Shown: piece by piece, positions 33,537-43,140 of the stretch
How positions within the stretch are numbered: position 1 is the first letter of the stretch
How the letters are laid out: the number at the start of each line of letters is the position of its first letter
DNA from: Armatimonadota bacterium
GTDB taxonomy: Bacteria; Armatimonadota; Fimbriimonadia; Fimbriimonadales; Fimbriimonadaceae
DNA: 64,000 nt
Assembly: GCA_025360125.1 (NCBI GenBank)
Contig: JANYCU010000006.1
Location: 20,087 to 84,086, forward strand
Direction: 5' to 3'
The notes under the pieces: model-generated
Seen by the model: the letters and a program-made list of their open reading frames with translations, nothing else
The model's database searches: none
What the model was told of the DNA's origin: nothing
Program-made: the position numbers and the translations under genes

Positions 33537-35846
33537 CTAATCCTTAGCTAACTGCCTTCCCATCCCAAACTTCACAACCGTCGTCTTGGCGTTCGCCCCA
33601 CGGACCTTGTACGAAGTCACTTTGCCGTCCTTCCACGCGATGTCGACCGTGACGTTCCCTCGCGCCTTCAGTCCCTTCACCGACCCCTTTGACGCCCATT
33701 CGTCCGGCAAAGCTGGCAGCAAAGTCACTTCTCCTGGCTTGCTTTGAAGGAGCATCTCGGCGACCGCTGCCGTCGCGCCAAAGTTGCCGTCAATCTGGAA
33801 TGGTGGGTGAGCATCGAACAGGTTCGAGTATGTTCCGCCGCCGTTTGAATAGTTGTATCCCTCAACGCCAGTCGGTCGAAGCAGTCGGTGGAAAATCTTC
33901 AGAGCCCGATTGCCGTCTTGTAGGCGAGCCCAGAAGTTCATCTTCCACGCAAGGCTCCAACCAGTGCCGTCATCTCCTCGAACGTCCAAGCTCTTTCGCG
34001 CCGCCGCCGCCAATGCCGGAGTGCCGGAAAGGGTGATCTGATTTGCCGGATACAACCCATACAAATGAGAGACATGGCGATGTTTGGGCTCTGCTTCGGC
34101 ATAAGGCTCAAGCCATTCTTGCAGACGACCATCGGGTCCGATTTGACTTGGTGCAAGCTTAGCCAGAGCCGCTTTTAATGCTGACCGGTGCGCGGGATCG
34201 AGCCCCAAGATTTCGCCTGCTTTGATGGTGTTCTCAAACAGCTCGCGGACGATTTGCTGATCCATCGTCGGCCCCATGCAGGTGTTGAGCCCTCCATCGG
34301 TTGGATGGATGTAAGTGTTCTCTGGCGAGTTTGACGGAGCGGTAACGAGCCATCCATGCTTCGGCTCGGCTACCAGCATATCGAGGAAAAAAAGCGACGC
34401 TTCTTTAAGTGCTGGATAGGCCGTTTTGAGATACGTTTTATCCTGCGTAAAGGCGTAGTGGTCCCATTGATGTTCAGTGAGCCATGCGCCGCAAGTAACC
34501 GTCGACCCCCAACCAGCGCCCTCTCCTGGCGACGTAAAATGCCACGGATTGGTGATCGTGTGGGCAACCCATCCGCGCGCATTGTAATAAGCCTTTGCTG
34601 TCTTGCTTCCGTTGGCCATCAGCTTTGGCACGAAATTGAGCAGAGGCTTGGCGCAATCCGATAAATTGCAAACCTCGGCAGGCCAGTAGTTCATCTGCAC
34701 GTTAATGTTTAGGTGAAAATCGGCATTCCAAGGGGTTGAAATCTCTTCTGCCCAGAGACCTTGCAGGTTCGCGGGGAGCGGGCTTTCGGGTCGTGACGAA
34801 CTGATGAGAAGATATCGACCGAAATTGAAATATAGCGAACAAAGGGTCGGATCGGGAGTGCCGTTGGCGGCCATTTCACCGAGTCGCTCAACTGTAGGTT
34901 TCGTTGAAGTCTTCCCTTCGGGAAGATTCAATTCCACCCGGTCAAAGAACGTCTTGTAGTCTTTGATGTGACGCGATTTTAGTTGATCAAACGACCGATT
35001 TGACGCTTCGTTGAGCTGCTTCGAAATAGTCGCGGCAAATACTTTGTCGAACATGCTGGTGCCGGCTGAAACGAGGATCAACACTTCGTCAGCGCCCTTA
35101 ACTTCAATCCCGTTCCCCTTAGGTTCTTGGATTCCGCCCTTGGTAACGACTTTGACCCTGCCTTCGAAACGCAAGCCCTTCACGCCATTGACACCGCTTG
35201 GTAATTGACCTTCCAAGACGATTTGCTCACCTTTGATCTGAGTGGTTGCGTTCTCAGGCCGATCAAGACTTATATAAGCGTTAACTTTCTTGGCGCCCCG
35301 GCACAGGACCCGGTAAACGAACGCCTGATCTGGAGCGGATACGAACGCATCGCGATAATAGATGGTGCCGTTTGACTCGTAAGAAACGGAGCTCATCGCC
35401 GTAGTCAAATCGAGGGTCCGTGCATAGACTTTCGGGTTCTCGTGATCGTACTGAACTCGCAGATTACCGAGAATTTGGTAACAACCAAACTGGCCATCCT
35501 TACCTCGCGAAGAGCCCGGCCCTTTGCAAACAAAATTGGCCTGAAGCAGCTCTTGCGCCTTTTTAGGCTGGTTGGCTAGGAGAAGTCGTCGAATCTCGGG
35601 CAAGACTTTGTATGCGTCAGCTCGGTCGGCGTCCTGGGGGCTTCCCGACCAAACCGTCGACTCGTTCAAAACAATGTGATCTTCTTTGACTCCACCAAAA
35701 ACCATCGCCCCAATGCGGCCATTGCCCAGCGGCGTAGAGTCATAGAATTTTGCCGCTGGACCTTTTGCCCAGATTTTGGTGGAAGAATCATTTGCCATTG
35801 CAAAGCTCGCAAGGAGGAATCCGACCAGCAGGCCAAGATATTTCAC
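33537..35846 (-). CDS. Secreted GH95-family glycoside hydrolase (alpha-L-fucosidase type)
   Basis: 769 residues with signal peptide (MKYLGLLVGFLLASFAMA). The N-terminal domain begins WAKGPAAKFYDSTPLGNGRI, the family opening, then VLNESTVWSGSPQDADR. The (alpha/alpha)6 catalytic domain includes PLPANLQGLWAEEISTPWNADFHLNINVQMNYWPA, the most conserved stretch (parts quoted: LQGLWAEE, NADFHLNINVQMNYWPAE), and HVSHLYGLYPANQI and GWSLAWKMNFWARL later. GH95 enzymes remove alpha-linked L-fucose (or L-galactose) by inversion. Its export suggests use of plant, algal or host glycans. It stands alone. Confidence 0.93.
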   Translation of the reverse strand: MKYLGLLVGFLLASFAMANDSSTKIWAKGPAAKFYDSTPLGNGRIGAMVFGGVKEDHIVLNESTVWSGSPQDADRADAYKVLPEIRRLLLANQPKKAQELLQANFVCKGPGSSRGKDGQFGCYQILGNLRVQYDHENPKVYARTLDLTTAMSSVSYESNGTIYYRDAFVSAPDQAFVYRVLCRGAKKVNAYISLDRPENATTQIKGEQIVLEGQLPSGVNGVKGLRFEGRVKVVTKGGIQEPKGNGIEVKGADEVLILVSAGTSMFDKVFAATISKQLNEASNRSFDQLKSRHIKDYKTFFDRVELNLPEGKTSTKPTVERLGEMAANGTPDPTLCSLYFNFGRYLLISSSRPESPLPANLQGLWAEEISTPWNADFHLNINVQMNYWPAEVCNLSDCAKPLLNFVPKLMANGSKTAKAYYNARGWVAHTITNPWHFTSPGEGAGWGSTVTCGAWLTEHQWDHYAFTQDKTYLKTAYPALKEASLFFLDMLVAEPKHGWLVTAPSNSPENTYIHPTDGGLNTCMGPTMDQQIVRELFENTIKAGEILGLDPAHRSALKAALAKLAPSQIGPDGRLQEWLEPYAEAEPKHRHVSHLYGLYPANQITLSGTPALAAAARKSLDVRGDDGTGWSLAWKMNFWARLQDGNRALKIFHRLLRPTGVEGYNYSNGGGTYSNLFDAHPPFQIDGNFGATAAVAEMLLQSKPGEVTLLPALPDEWASKGSVKGLKARGNVTVDIAWKDGKVTSYKVRGANAKTTVVKFGMGRQLAKD

Positions 35847-35899
35847 GGTTTCAGTTTAGCTTTAGGCAAGACACGCCTGGTTGGTCGAACTGGCAAATG

Positions 35900-36532
35900 T
35901 TAGGACTTCGCGACGATTCGGATGCCATCACTGGTGACTGAATTAACCGGAAATCCCGTTTCATCCAGCACCATGTCGATCTTCCGTTTTCCGATTTGTT
36001 GTGTGACCTGGTTCTGCTTGATAGTCCGCTCCTTGGTGGCCAATTCAGTGGGGCCAATGAACGTACTCGTTGTCTCTTCCCATTGGAGCGACGTGGTGTT
36101 GAAGGTCCAATATTTATAAGGTTTGTTTTTTGCCGGGATGTCGCGCAAGAACCAAAACTCAGGTAGATCTCGGATCTCAGCTTTCGGTGGAATCGCAATG
36201 TTTGACTTGGTCAATTTGCCCGCAACTGTTTGACTAACAAGCAGGTCTGTAGCGCGGAAATCCACTCTTGTACGGCTAGTCTCAATTCCCTTGCTATCCA
36301 GCATCAACACAATCTTCAGCGTAGGTCGGCCAGACTGCCCCCAAACCTGCGTTGTGTGCATTTCCAATGTCGACTTGCTTTCAGAAAGGGTGAGCTTGGT
36401 ATCGGTCCGCTTTCCGCCATCCTGGGTGATTTTGATTAGGATCTTGGCGGTGCCAACGATTTTGTCCTGCCGATAGATGTCGTAATTGAGAATCTTGGAC
36501 TGGAAAGTGGCGAAAAGAAACAAGCTAAGCAT
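35900..36532 (-). CDS. Secreted hypothetical protein
   Basis: 210 residues from ATG 36532, which overlaps the upstream gene's stop by eight bases; longer starts would lie inside that gene. A short hydrophobic N-terminus (MLSLFLFATFQS) may be a signal peptide. The rest is strand-rich, with NYDIYRQDKIVGTAKILIKI and KPYKYWTFNTTSLQWEE, reminiscent of exported DUF3108-like proteins, but I do not claim the family. It appears translationally coupled to the FAD protein gene before it. Confidence 0.75.
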   Translation of the reverse strand: MLSLFLFATFQSKILNYDIYRQDKIVGTAKILIKITQDGGKRTDTKLTLSESKSTLEMHTTQVWGQSGRPTLKIVLMLDSKGIETSRTRVDFRATDLLVSQTVAGKLTKSNIAIPPKAEIRDLPEFWFLRDIPAKNKPYKYWTFNTTSLQWEETTSTFIGPTELATKERTIKQNQVTQQIGKRKIDMVLDETGFPVNSVTSDGIRIVAKS

Positions 36533-37502
36533 TGAGTAATAATTCTCCGACTCGATAGCCGCATTCGAACGCTTCTTCGATTCGGCCTCCGAGCAATCCG
36601 TCGCTGGCAATCAATATTCTCGAACCAGGCTGGTTGACCGCCTCGAATCGAGCCAAGTTTTCGGGCTGAGAATACTTCCACCGTTTGACGAGGGCAACTT
36701 GGGCATGAGCAAAACTTTCGCCGAACAGATGCCGGGTAAACGAAAGAGCCGTCGAAATAATGAACTCGTCACTCCTGTCGAAATTATCTTTCGAGAATCG
36801 CGGACTCAGTTGCATCACCATCGCCGATGCTCCCTCTGGAGCCCGGTTAGGAGACTTCTCGGATTCAACACTAAGCCATCCCATCGGGTGGACTTGCTCG
36901 GGATCAATAATCGCATGGTACGGCAGCGGAGCGGGGGCATCGGCGAATCCGAGCAAAACGCTTAAACATTGCCGATACGATACGTTCGAAAGGGGGCGGT
37001 TCTCGTCGAGGGTCCACAGCAACTGGGCGGTTTGAGGCAACGGCAATGTCAAGACGACGTGGTCAAACTCTTCCCCGAGAATCGTGTAGGATGACTGGTT
37101 TGCCTTGATGTCTTCAACCTGGGAGTTAAGGCGGATATCGGCCCCTATTCCAAGGCGCTTGGCAAATTCGGTAATACCGTTCGAGTAGGTAAATCGAGGT
37201 GAGTGGCTGTGAGAGATCTCTCCAGAACTGACGCGAAGGGCCTCATGAACATAGATTGGCTTTTCGATCCGAACCAGCCCCTCGGATGGCATTTCGGTCA
37301 AAAGTACTTCTTCAATTGACTTTCCGCGAGGGGCGATGCTTGTGGCTCCGCTATCCCAGGTGAATCCATCTTGGGATACTGTTGAAACTCTTCCGCCAGG
37401 AAGGGCCGATTTTTCGAATAAGGTCGCCGGGACTCCAGCCCGTTGAAGGCGATGGGCAACCGCAAGACCAGATATACCCGCTCCAACAATTGCGACCTTC
37501 AT
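36525..37502 (-). CDS. FAD-dependent amine-oxidase-like protein
   Basis: 325 residues from ATG 37502; a GTG at 37520 would add six residues. The product opens MKVAIVGAGISGLAVAHRLQ, the FAD-binding GxGxxG, then LFEKSALPGGRVST (GGR motif). The C-terminus has RILIASDGLLGGRIEEAFEC, the second FAD motif. This fits small NAD(P)/FAD-dependent amine oxidases (renalase-like). The substrate is unknown. It sits between the ApnL-like gene (ending 37517) and the secreted hypothetical, in one leftward run. Confidence 0.85.
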   Translation of the reverse strand: MKVAIVGAGISGLAVAHRLQRAGVPATLFEKSALPGGRVSTVSQDGFTWDSGATSIAPRGKSIEEVLLTEMPSEGLVRIEKPIYVHEALRVSSGEISHSHSPRFTYSNGITEFAKRLGIGADIRLNSQVEDIKANQSSYTILGEEFDHVVLTLPLPQTAQLLWTLDENRPLSNVSYRQCLSVLLGFADAPAPLPYHAIIDPEQVHPMGWLSVESEKSPNRAPEGASAMVMQLSPRFSKDNFDRSDEFIISTALSFTRHLFGESFAHAQVALVKRWKYSQPENLARFEAVNQPGSRILIASDGLLGGRIEEAFECGYRVGELLLNA

Positions 37503-37516
37503 ATTCGTGAGTCTAC

Positions 37517-39130
37517 TCACCCAAGGACAACAATTGACCGAGGAGGCAGGGCAGTGAGGATGCTATGTTTTGCCGGGCCAGCGAGGACGTCATGCCAATC
37601 CGCAATATTGTCTTTGTCGAATAGGTGATATTCCGTCTTAATTCCAACCTGCAGGTTCTCCTGAGAGTCGAATGAAAGCTTCTTGAAATGCTCACTAGGT
37701 TCCCAGCTAAGGTTGGCCAGGATCAGGCGTCCGCAATCGATCATGACAAATTGAGAATCAACATCCCACACCCGGACCTTGTTCGAAGTGCGATCAGACA
37801 GCATCGATAACACGAACGCCGCCGGGCTCCTGAGCAAGGTGTCCGCGTCGAATAATGTCAGATAGTCCGCCTTTGCTTTAACCGAGTTAGCCACGACTGC
37901 CAACGCAAACAGGGCAGATTCAATTCCGTATGTTCGAGGATCGGGTTCATCGCTCAACCTCACAGGGCCAACAAGGACGGTTTTCGCACCCATATTTCTC
38001 GCGGACGAAACCTGATCAGGAATTACCCAAGCACTCTCCATCATCGTCTCAGTATCGAACTGATGGGTCTTGGGTTGAAGGCCAAGTGCGGCTCCGTCGA
38101 GAGCTTCAAAATTCGGTCGGGCTGCGTTCATTTCCATGAACCACCCTTTGGACTGTACAAATTTCCGAGTTCCCGTAACACCTTTCAGCTTTTGCCATTG
38201 TCCTGCGGGCGAAAAGAGCAGACCGTCATTGGATGCCAAATCGCTCAGAGCTTCAATTTTGTCGGATTGCAAGAACACCGTTCCACCACCCTGCTTTGCT
38301 GATTTCATCCCGTCCGTGGTTGCCACCCCATGGTTCAAATGAAATCCCATGAGCGTATTCATCTCCGAAGCCGACATTTGGCGCTTAAATAATGTCCCAA
38401 GGCTCGGAAGTTCACCTTCCGTTTCAGTTGGAATCGTCTCCAAAACTTGAGGAGACATGGGATTGATGATGATTTTGGCCCGGTTACTGATGACCTGCCC
38501 TTTCTTCACTGGGTAAGGCGAACCAGTTTCCTGCCAATGGCAATACGTTTTGAACGAGCCGTCGCCGTAGTTGCGCTGATCCTCGGTTTCGAAGTTGTCG
38601 CCGGATAGTTCAACCCGAAACTTAATTCCATTCCCTACTTTATAGCTGATCGCTTTTGTGTCTTTGAATGGCTGATCTGGCTTGATAAAGATTGGAAAGG
38701 GAATCGTTTCCTTCGAGTCATCGGTGTGTTGAATCTCAGCCGGAATTCCCTTCAGACTCGCGGGATGGAGCAGGCAGAGCCCAAGCCGATTCGTCATTTG
38801 ATCCGATGGCACGGTTCCTTCCAAGTGGTATTCAATCTCAACCTGGCCGCCGCCGACTACCTGGCCAGTAATCGTTCCACGCCAAGTGAAATCCATCACG
38901 TCGTCCTTATGGCTGGCCGTGAACTTGCAAGTAAAGGAATCCCGGGTCACTCTATTGCTGAAATCAGTAAGCTTCGGCACCACGGTGCCCCAATCCGGAC
39001 GCCGAACCGAGCCATAAATCCCGCGAAGAAGTTCGTATGGTCCAACGCTGAGATAGCGCAATTGCCCAGACTCAGGATCAATAAATCCCCGAACGTGACC
39101 AAGTTTAATTTCGATGGGCTCAGAGGACAT
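37517..39130 (-). CDS. D-apionate lactonase (ApnL)-like protein
   Basis: 537 residues, no signal peptide. The N-terminal part reads LRYLSVGPYELLRGIYGSVR then RPDWGTVVP, followed by NRLGLCLLHPAS and ETEDQRNYGDGSFKTYCHW; these match what I recall of ApnL, the lactonase acting on D-apionate lactone in apiose catabolism. The C-terminal region is TIM-barrel-like with a final strand domain (LILANLSWEP). None of the other apionate genes (transporter, oxidoisomerase, kinase) is visible nearby, so a different sugar-acid substrate is possible. Confidence 0.7.
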   Translation of the reverse strand: MSSEPIEIKLGHVRGFIDPESGQLRYLSVGPYELLRGIYGSVRRPDWGTVVPKLTDFSNRVTRDSFTCKFTASHKDDVMDFTWRGTITGQVVGGGQVEIEYHLEGTVPSDQMTNRLGLCLLHPASLKGIPAEIQHTDDSKETIPFPIFIKPDQPFKDTKAISYKVGNGIKFRVELSGDNFETEDQRNYGDGSFKTYCHWQETGSPYPVKKGQVISNRAKIIINPMSPQVLETIPTETEGELPSLGTLFKRQMSASEMNTLMGFHLNHGVATTDGMKSAKQGGGTVFLQSDKIEALSDLASNDGLLFSPAGQWQKLKGVTGTRKFVQSKGWFMEMNAARPNFEALDGAALGLQPKTHQFDTETMMESAWVIPDQVSSARNMGAKTVLVGPVRLSDEPDPRTYGIESALFALAVVANSVKAKADYLTLFDADTLLRSPAAFVLSMLSDRTSNKVRVWDVDSQFVMIDCGRLILANLSWEPSEHFKKLSFDSQENLQVGIKTEYHLFDKDNIADWHDVLAGPAKHSILTALPPRSIVVLG

Positions 39131-39174
39131 GTGAAAAGGTTATCCGAAATGGGACAAACTATAGGCATAACTCC

Positions 39175-39405
39175 ATGAAGCAAATCCGACCAAACATTTG
39201 GCAAGTGTCCTTTTCAGACCTCGGCGAGCCAAGAGCAAGAGGCTACTATAAGGTTGAAGACTTGGGCGAAGTGCTCATGGATCAAGCGGATATTCGTTAT
39301 ATCGGTGAAACCGAAAAGCTCGGATACGAACCGATTTTTCACGTCTCTAAATCGAAAGCATTAGCCGGAGCCTTTGTCGTCATCGGTCGACAAGAAAAAG
39401 CGTAG
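39175..39405 (+). CDS. Small hypothetical protein, 76 aa
   Basis: Complete small frame from ATG 39175: MKQIRPNIWQVSFSDLGEPR and onward, ending GAFVVIGRQEKA. The mix of charged and aliphatic residues and absence of repeats suggest a real globular protein. No family recognised. It is divergent from the ApnL-like gene with 44 bases between them, which hold TATAGG and may serve as a shared promoter region. Confidence 0.65.
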   Translation: MKQIRPNIWQVSFSDLGEPRARGYYKVEDLGEVLMDQADIRYIGETEKLGYEPIFHVSKSKALAGAFVVIGRQEKA

Positions 39406-39786
39406 CAAAGCCAGTTTGCAATCAGCAGTCCACAGCCGGCAGAATAGATTCATCCTTGGAAACCGAGAATTTGATTGAAACTTGTAGGCTTTGTATGAAC
39501 TGCTTTCAGAACTTGAATACCGATCCTCGAAGAGTAAGCCCTTCAAAAACAAGCCGTGAGGATGCAAATACTTTGGGCCTTGCATCAATTGCTTACAGAT
39601 GCCCATGCCTTGACCCCGTAGGGGTCACAGATAGTAGCCAGGGCGTCGTAGCGAGGCACGAGCGCAGACCCCTGGATAGCCCCGCATCAGCCAAAGTCCA
39701 AGGTCGTTCCAACGGCCTTTCGAATATCCATATCCTTGGCGAGCGACCCCGGCTGTTACAGCCGCCTCTTCAACAAAAGAACTGAA
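39406..39786. repeat. Gap with REP-like element
   Basis: No gene called. From about 39612 it holds GACCCCGTAGGGG, then TAGCCAGGG (39636-39644) with CCCCTGGATA (39670-39679), the same architecture as the middle hairpin of the REP units at 43141-43420 (TTAGCCAGG with CCCCTGGAT) but with a different interior. CGGCTGTTACAGCCG (39751-39765) is a short hairpin just ahead of the thioesterase gene. Confidence 0.5.
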
Positions 39787-40218
39787 ATGCATCAATCCCA
39801 AACCATCGAACGAATCCGCGTCCGCTACGGCGAGACCGACCAGATGGGCCACGCCTACTACGCGAACTACCTCTATTGGTTCGAACAAGCCCGAGGCGCC
39901 TGGTGCCGAGACCGAGGCTTCACCTATAAGCAATTCGAAGAGCGCGGTGTTTTTCTCCCCGTCGTCGAAGTCCATGCTCGATACAAAGGCGAGGTCACCT
40001 ATGACGACTGGATTCAAGTAAAGGTCTGGGTCAGCGAGGTCAAAAGAGCCGCCATCCGCTTCGATTACGAAATCACCAACGAATCCACTGGTAAGGTCTG
40101 CACCGAAGGGTATTCCTGGCATGTGTTTATGGGAGAAGAGAGGAAAGCCATCTCGATTCCCGAAGATATAAAGGGGCTCCTTAACCGAAATCCCGAAGAT
40201 TTTGAAACTATCGGCTAA
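39787..40218 (+). CDS. Acyl-CoA thioesterase, YbgC/FadM type (hotdog fold)
   Basis: 143 residues from ATG 39787; the frame extends upstream through the repeat, which I exclude. The hotdog signature is RVRYGETDQMGHAYYANYLY, with Asp of ETDQMGH as catalytic residue, followed by the helix WFEQARGAWCRDRG. Family members hydrolyse acyl-CoA (4-hydroxybenzoyl-CoA or medium to long acyl-CoA). No lipid genes adjoin it; a tol-pal cluster, common beside ybgC, is absent. Confidence 0.92.
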   Translation: MHQSQTIERIRVRYGETDQMGHAYYANYLYWFEQARGAWCRDRGFTYKQFEERGVFLPVVEVHARYKGEVTYDDWIQVKVWVSEVKRAAIRFDYEITNESTGKVCTEGYSWHVFMGEERKAISIPEDIKGLLNRNPEDFETIG

Positions 40219-40275
40219 AATTGGCATTAACCTAACGTAGAACTTTTTCGTATTGTTCTTTCGTAGTCGAAAGTC

Positions 40276-42213
40276 ATGAGTGACCCCAATTGTTTCAGTT
40301 TGAGTGAGGCTGTCCGTCAAGTCGGTGCCATTCCTGGCGGGTCAAAAATATTAGCGTTGGGTCAAACCGTTTTTTGGGACGAACCCATGAAGGCAGGTCT
40401 TGCTCTCGAAGCTGCCAAGGCTGGGGTCGGTTTCATCGCAGGTGTCCACGATACCGACTACTTCGCCAAGGTCTCGGGCAACAAGGATTCGAAGGCAAAA
40501 TTCAAGACTCTCGCACACAATGACGGGTCAACCCGAAACCTCTGGAGCGCGGCTGCCGAGTTTTCCACCCTCTTCGGATCCGAAACCGTCATCACCAAAG
40601 AAGAGCTCCTCAAGGCCGGACTAAGATTTGACCGACTATCGCGTTCTCGACCGGGATTCCTTGATGAAGCCACCGAGGCGTGGGGATGGCGCGGCATCGT
40701 CTCGACCGACGAAAATGCCCCGATTACCCTCGAAGTTCCCGGTGATACTCTAGCCCGAGAACTTTGCAACACCCTTCGATGGGCGATTGATGAATCGGTT
40801 GCTTCGATGGGTGACGATTACCGTGAGCAAGCGGAAAAGTTTGGCGATGAAATGAATCGCGTTTTCTGTGACGTTGCCGAGGCGCCGAACCGAAATCTCG
40901 CCGCAATCTATCGTGACCTGCTCAAGCCAATTTATTTGATCGTCTCGGGACAAGACCTCGATTTCGAGACGAGCCAAACGAGCGAGTTGCTTCGGTTCAA
41001 TCGGTCGACCGTCAATCTGCCTCGATTTGAACTCTTCGCCAAGTACGTCAACCACGCAACCAGGAAGGAAGCTTGTCAAGCTTATAACGAAGCCGTTCAC
41101 GAGTACCCAGGCCTTTATGAACTATCAAGATTTGGTTCGGGTGCTATTCCGTTTGATCTCGTGATTCCTGGCCAGGGGCGAGGGACGATTCGGCTAGGGA
41201 ATCGCGGAGCGGTCATCGCCACCAAAAAGCCTCAATTTTTGTCCTACAAGAAGCCGTTGGAGTCCCTGGAAGAGTTGGCAAGCCTAATTGAGGCGAAATT
41301 CGGGCCAAATTGTGCGGTCATTGGCAAAGCGGTGACGCTCATTGGAATGCTCGGCAAAGAGTTCACATTCGCTTTTCACGACGGTGCATCTTCCTATGTG
41401 AAGGCTAGCCGCGCCCTCCACCAAAAGTTAGATTTCAAAGTCAATTCGATCCTCCGCATCAAATACCAAACGTGGGATGCGCTGGCCGATATTGAGACGT
41501 GGTTTAATTTGCCAAAGCCATTTCAATCGGCGTTTGGTGGCGAGGCGGTCTGCGCTCCCTCCTTCGCTTCCAGATGGCGAACCGTTGTGACCGAACAGCA
41601 AGAACGCCTCGAACAGCTAGGAAAAATCAAAAAACCTGGTGACCTGCTTGCTTACTTAGATCAGCGAGTTGGGGGAGCCTGGAGTTCTCAGGCCAAGGAA
41701 TACGAACAAATTCATGAGTGTTTAGCCGAACTTAGTAAGGCAATCATCACCGCGAAACAGCAACGACGAGAACTGTACGCCGCTCGTCACTCCTCCGGCC
41801 AAAAGTGGCAAGCGATCCAACATGAAATGGGAGACCACTTCCGAGCAGCCATCTTCGAAAAGACTCCATCCGCCTCCGATGTTTCTAAGAGGGCCGAATT
41901 TGTGGCTCAGCTTGATGCCCTGCGATTGGAGCGGCAACACCTCGAAACACAATTTGCAGAATTAGGAATCAAAGAACGCGAAGCTGCTCGTAGCGAGGCG
42001 TTTGTAAAAGTTCATAAGCGCCGCCGGGAGATCGAATTAGAATCAGAGCTCAAGCGTTTGACCCTCATTCGTGAAGCTGTTATCTCGAGCAAAGGCTTGG
42101 AAAATGCCAACCGAAGGCCAAGCGCCTGGTGGTTGCCCCTCGTCAGTCCGGACGGAAAATGGTTTGAGCGCATCATGGAAACCGCGACCTGTTGTTGGGA
42201 GCCAATGAATTGA
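40276..42213 (+). CDS. Large hypothetical protein with C-terminal coiled coil
   Basis: 645 residues, cytoplasmic, no signal peptide. I do not recognise the family. The first third has an alpha-beta pattern opening VGAIPGGSKILALGQTVFWD then GLALEAAKAGVGFIAGVHDT, like a sugar or nucleotide-binding start. The last 180 residues are strongly charged and helical (QQRRELYAARHSSGQKWQAI, LDALRLERQHLETQFAELGI, RRREIELESELKRLTLIREA), a probable coiled coil. Its stop overlaps the dapF start (TTGA), implying coupled expression with dapF. Confidence 0.75.
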   Translation: MSDPNCFSLSEAVRQVGAIPGGSKILALGQTVFWDEPMKAGLALEAAKAGVGFIAGVHDTDYFAKVSGNKDSKAKFKTLAHNDGSTRNLWSAAAEFSTLFGSETVITKEELLKAGLRFDRLSRSRPGFLDEATEAWGWRGIVSTDENAPITLEVPGDTLARELCNTLRWAIDESVASMGDDYREQAEKFGDEMNRVFCDVAEAPNRNLAAIYRDLLKPIYLIVSGQDLDFETSQTSELLRFNRSTVNLPRFELFAKYVNHATRKEACQAYNEAVHEYPGLYELSRFGSGAIPFDLVIPGQGRGTIRLGNRGAVIATKKPQFLSYKKPLESLEELASLIEAKFGPNCAVIGKAVTLIGMLGKEFTFAFHDGASSYVKASRALHQKLDFKVNSILRIKYQTWDALADIETWFNLPKPFQSAFGGEAVCAPSFASRWRTVVTEQQERLEQLGKIKKPGDLLAYLDQRVGGAWSSQAKEYEQIHECLAELSKAIITAKQQRRELYAARHSSGQKWQAIQHEMGDHFRAAIFEKTPSASDVSKRAEFVAQLDALRLERQHLETQFAELGIKEREAARSEAFVKVHKRRREIELESELKRLTLIREAVISSKGLENANRRPSAWWLPLVSPDGKWFERIMETATCCWEPMN

Positions 42214-43088
42214 AATTCTGGAAAGTCCAATCTATCGGGAACCACTTCCCCCTGATTCATCTCGATAGTGTCACTGGCGCAACCGCAGAAGATGTTACGG
42301 CTGCACTGACTCAATTGTCGATTGACATGTGTCGACACCATTTCGGCATCGGTGGCGACGGGTTGCTCGCGGTGGGAATGGAGGAAGGGGATGTTCGGCT
42401 TCGAATGTTTAACCCCGACGGAACCGAAGATTTCTGCGGTAATGGCATCCGGTGCGCCGCCATGCAGGTTCACAAAGAGGGGTGGGTACAGAATACTTTC
42501 AATGTCCGTCACCTCGACCGCGTAGTGCCCTGCACGATTGAAGGCGGTTTGATCAAGACAATGATTGGAACCGCGTCGTACGATCCCAAGGACGTCCCTA
42601 CCAACATCCAGGGCGAGTTGTATAACGAGACGATTTTTGCCGCTAGGATTGACGACTGGTCAGTGGTGCTTCAGGGAAGTGCATTATCAACGGGTTCGAC
42701 GCACGTCGTCTTGCCAACTGGATCGTTTCCTGACGATGATGGCTTTGTGAAAATATCTCAAAAGCTTGAGCACGACCCTCGCTTCCCGCAGCGCACGAGC
42801 GTGATTTGGGTCGTGCGCGACGATAAAGCACTAAAGATTCGCATTTGGGAGCGCGGTGTTGGCGAGACAAAGGGGTGCGGAACGGGCTCCTCGGCGGCGG
42901 CGGTCGATTGGATGCGTCGGCGCGGCGAGGGCGGTCGAATCGAAGTCAAAAACCCCGGTGGCTCGGTCTGGGTCAGCGCCGATACCTGGCACCACCCAAT
43001 CACGATTGAAGGGACAGCAGAGTGCTTGTTTGAGGGAGAGTTTGGTGGAACCCAGCCGTTAGCGTCCAGCGCCAAGCCACAAGTGTAA
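42210..43088 (+). CDS. dapF: Diaminopimelate epimerase
   Basis: 292 residues from TTG 42210, which has GGGAG nine bases upstream and overlaps the previous stop as TTGA; TTG 42192 is a longer alternative. DapF interconverts LL- and meso-diaminopimelate for lysine and murein synthesis. Both catalytic Cys are present: in NPDGTEDFCGNGIRC and in GETKGCGTGSSAAAV. The N-terminus KFWKVQSIGNHFPLIHLD differs from the common G-N-D-F motif (GNHF), a mild deviation. A meso-DAP murein fits the LD-carboxypeptidase at 14974. Confidence 0.93.
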   Translation: MKFWKVQSIGNHFPLIHLDSVTGATAEDVTAALTQLSIDMCRHHFGIGGDGLLAVGMEEGDVRLRMFNPDGTEDFCGNGIRCAAMQVHKEGWVQNTFNVRHLDRVVPCTIEGGLIKTMIGTASYDPKDVPTNIQGELYNETIFAARIDDWSVVLQGSALSTGSTHVVLPTGSFPDDDGFVKISQKLEHDPRFPQRTSVIWVVRDDKALKIRIWERGVGETKGCGTGSSAAAVDWMRRRGEGGRIEVKNPGGSVWVSADTWHHPITIEGTAECLFEGEFGGTQPLASSAKPQV

Positions 43089-43140
43089 TAACCGAAAATT
43101 GTGATTGCCGTTATTACACTATCCTGACATTGTGTTCGTG

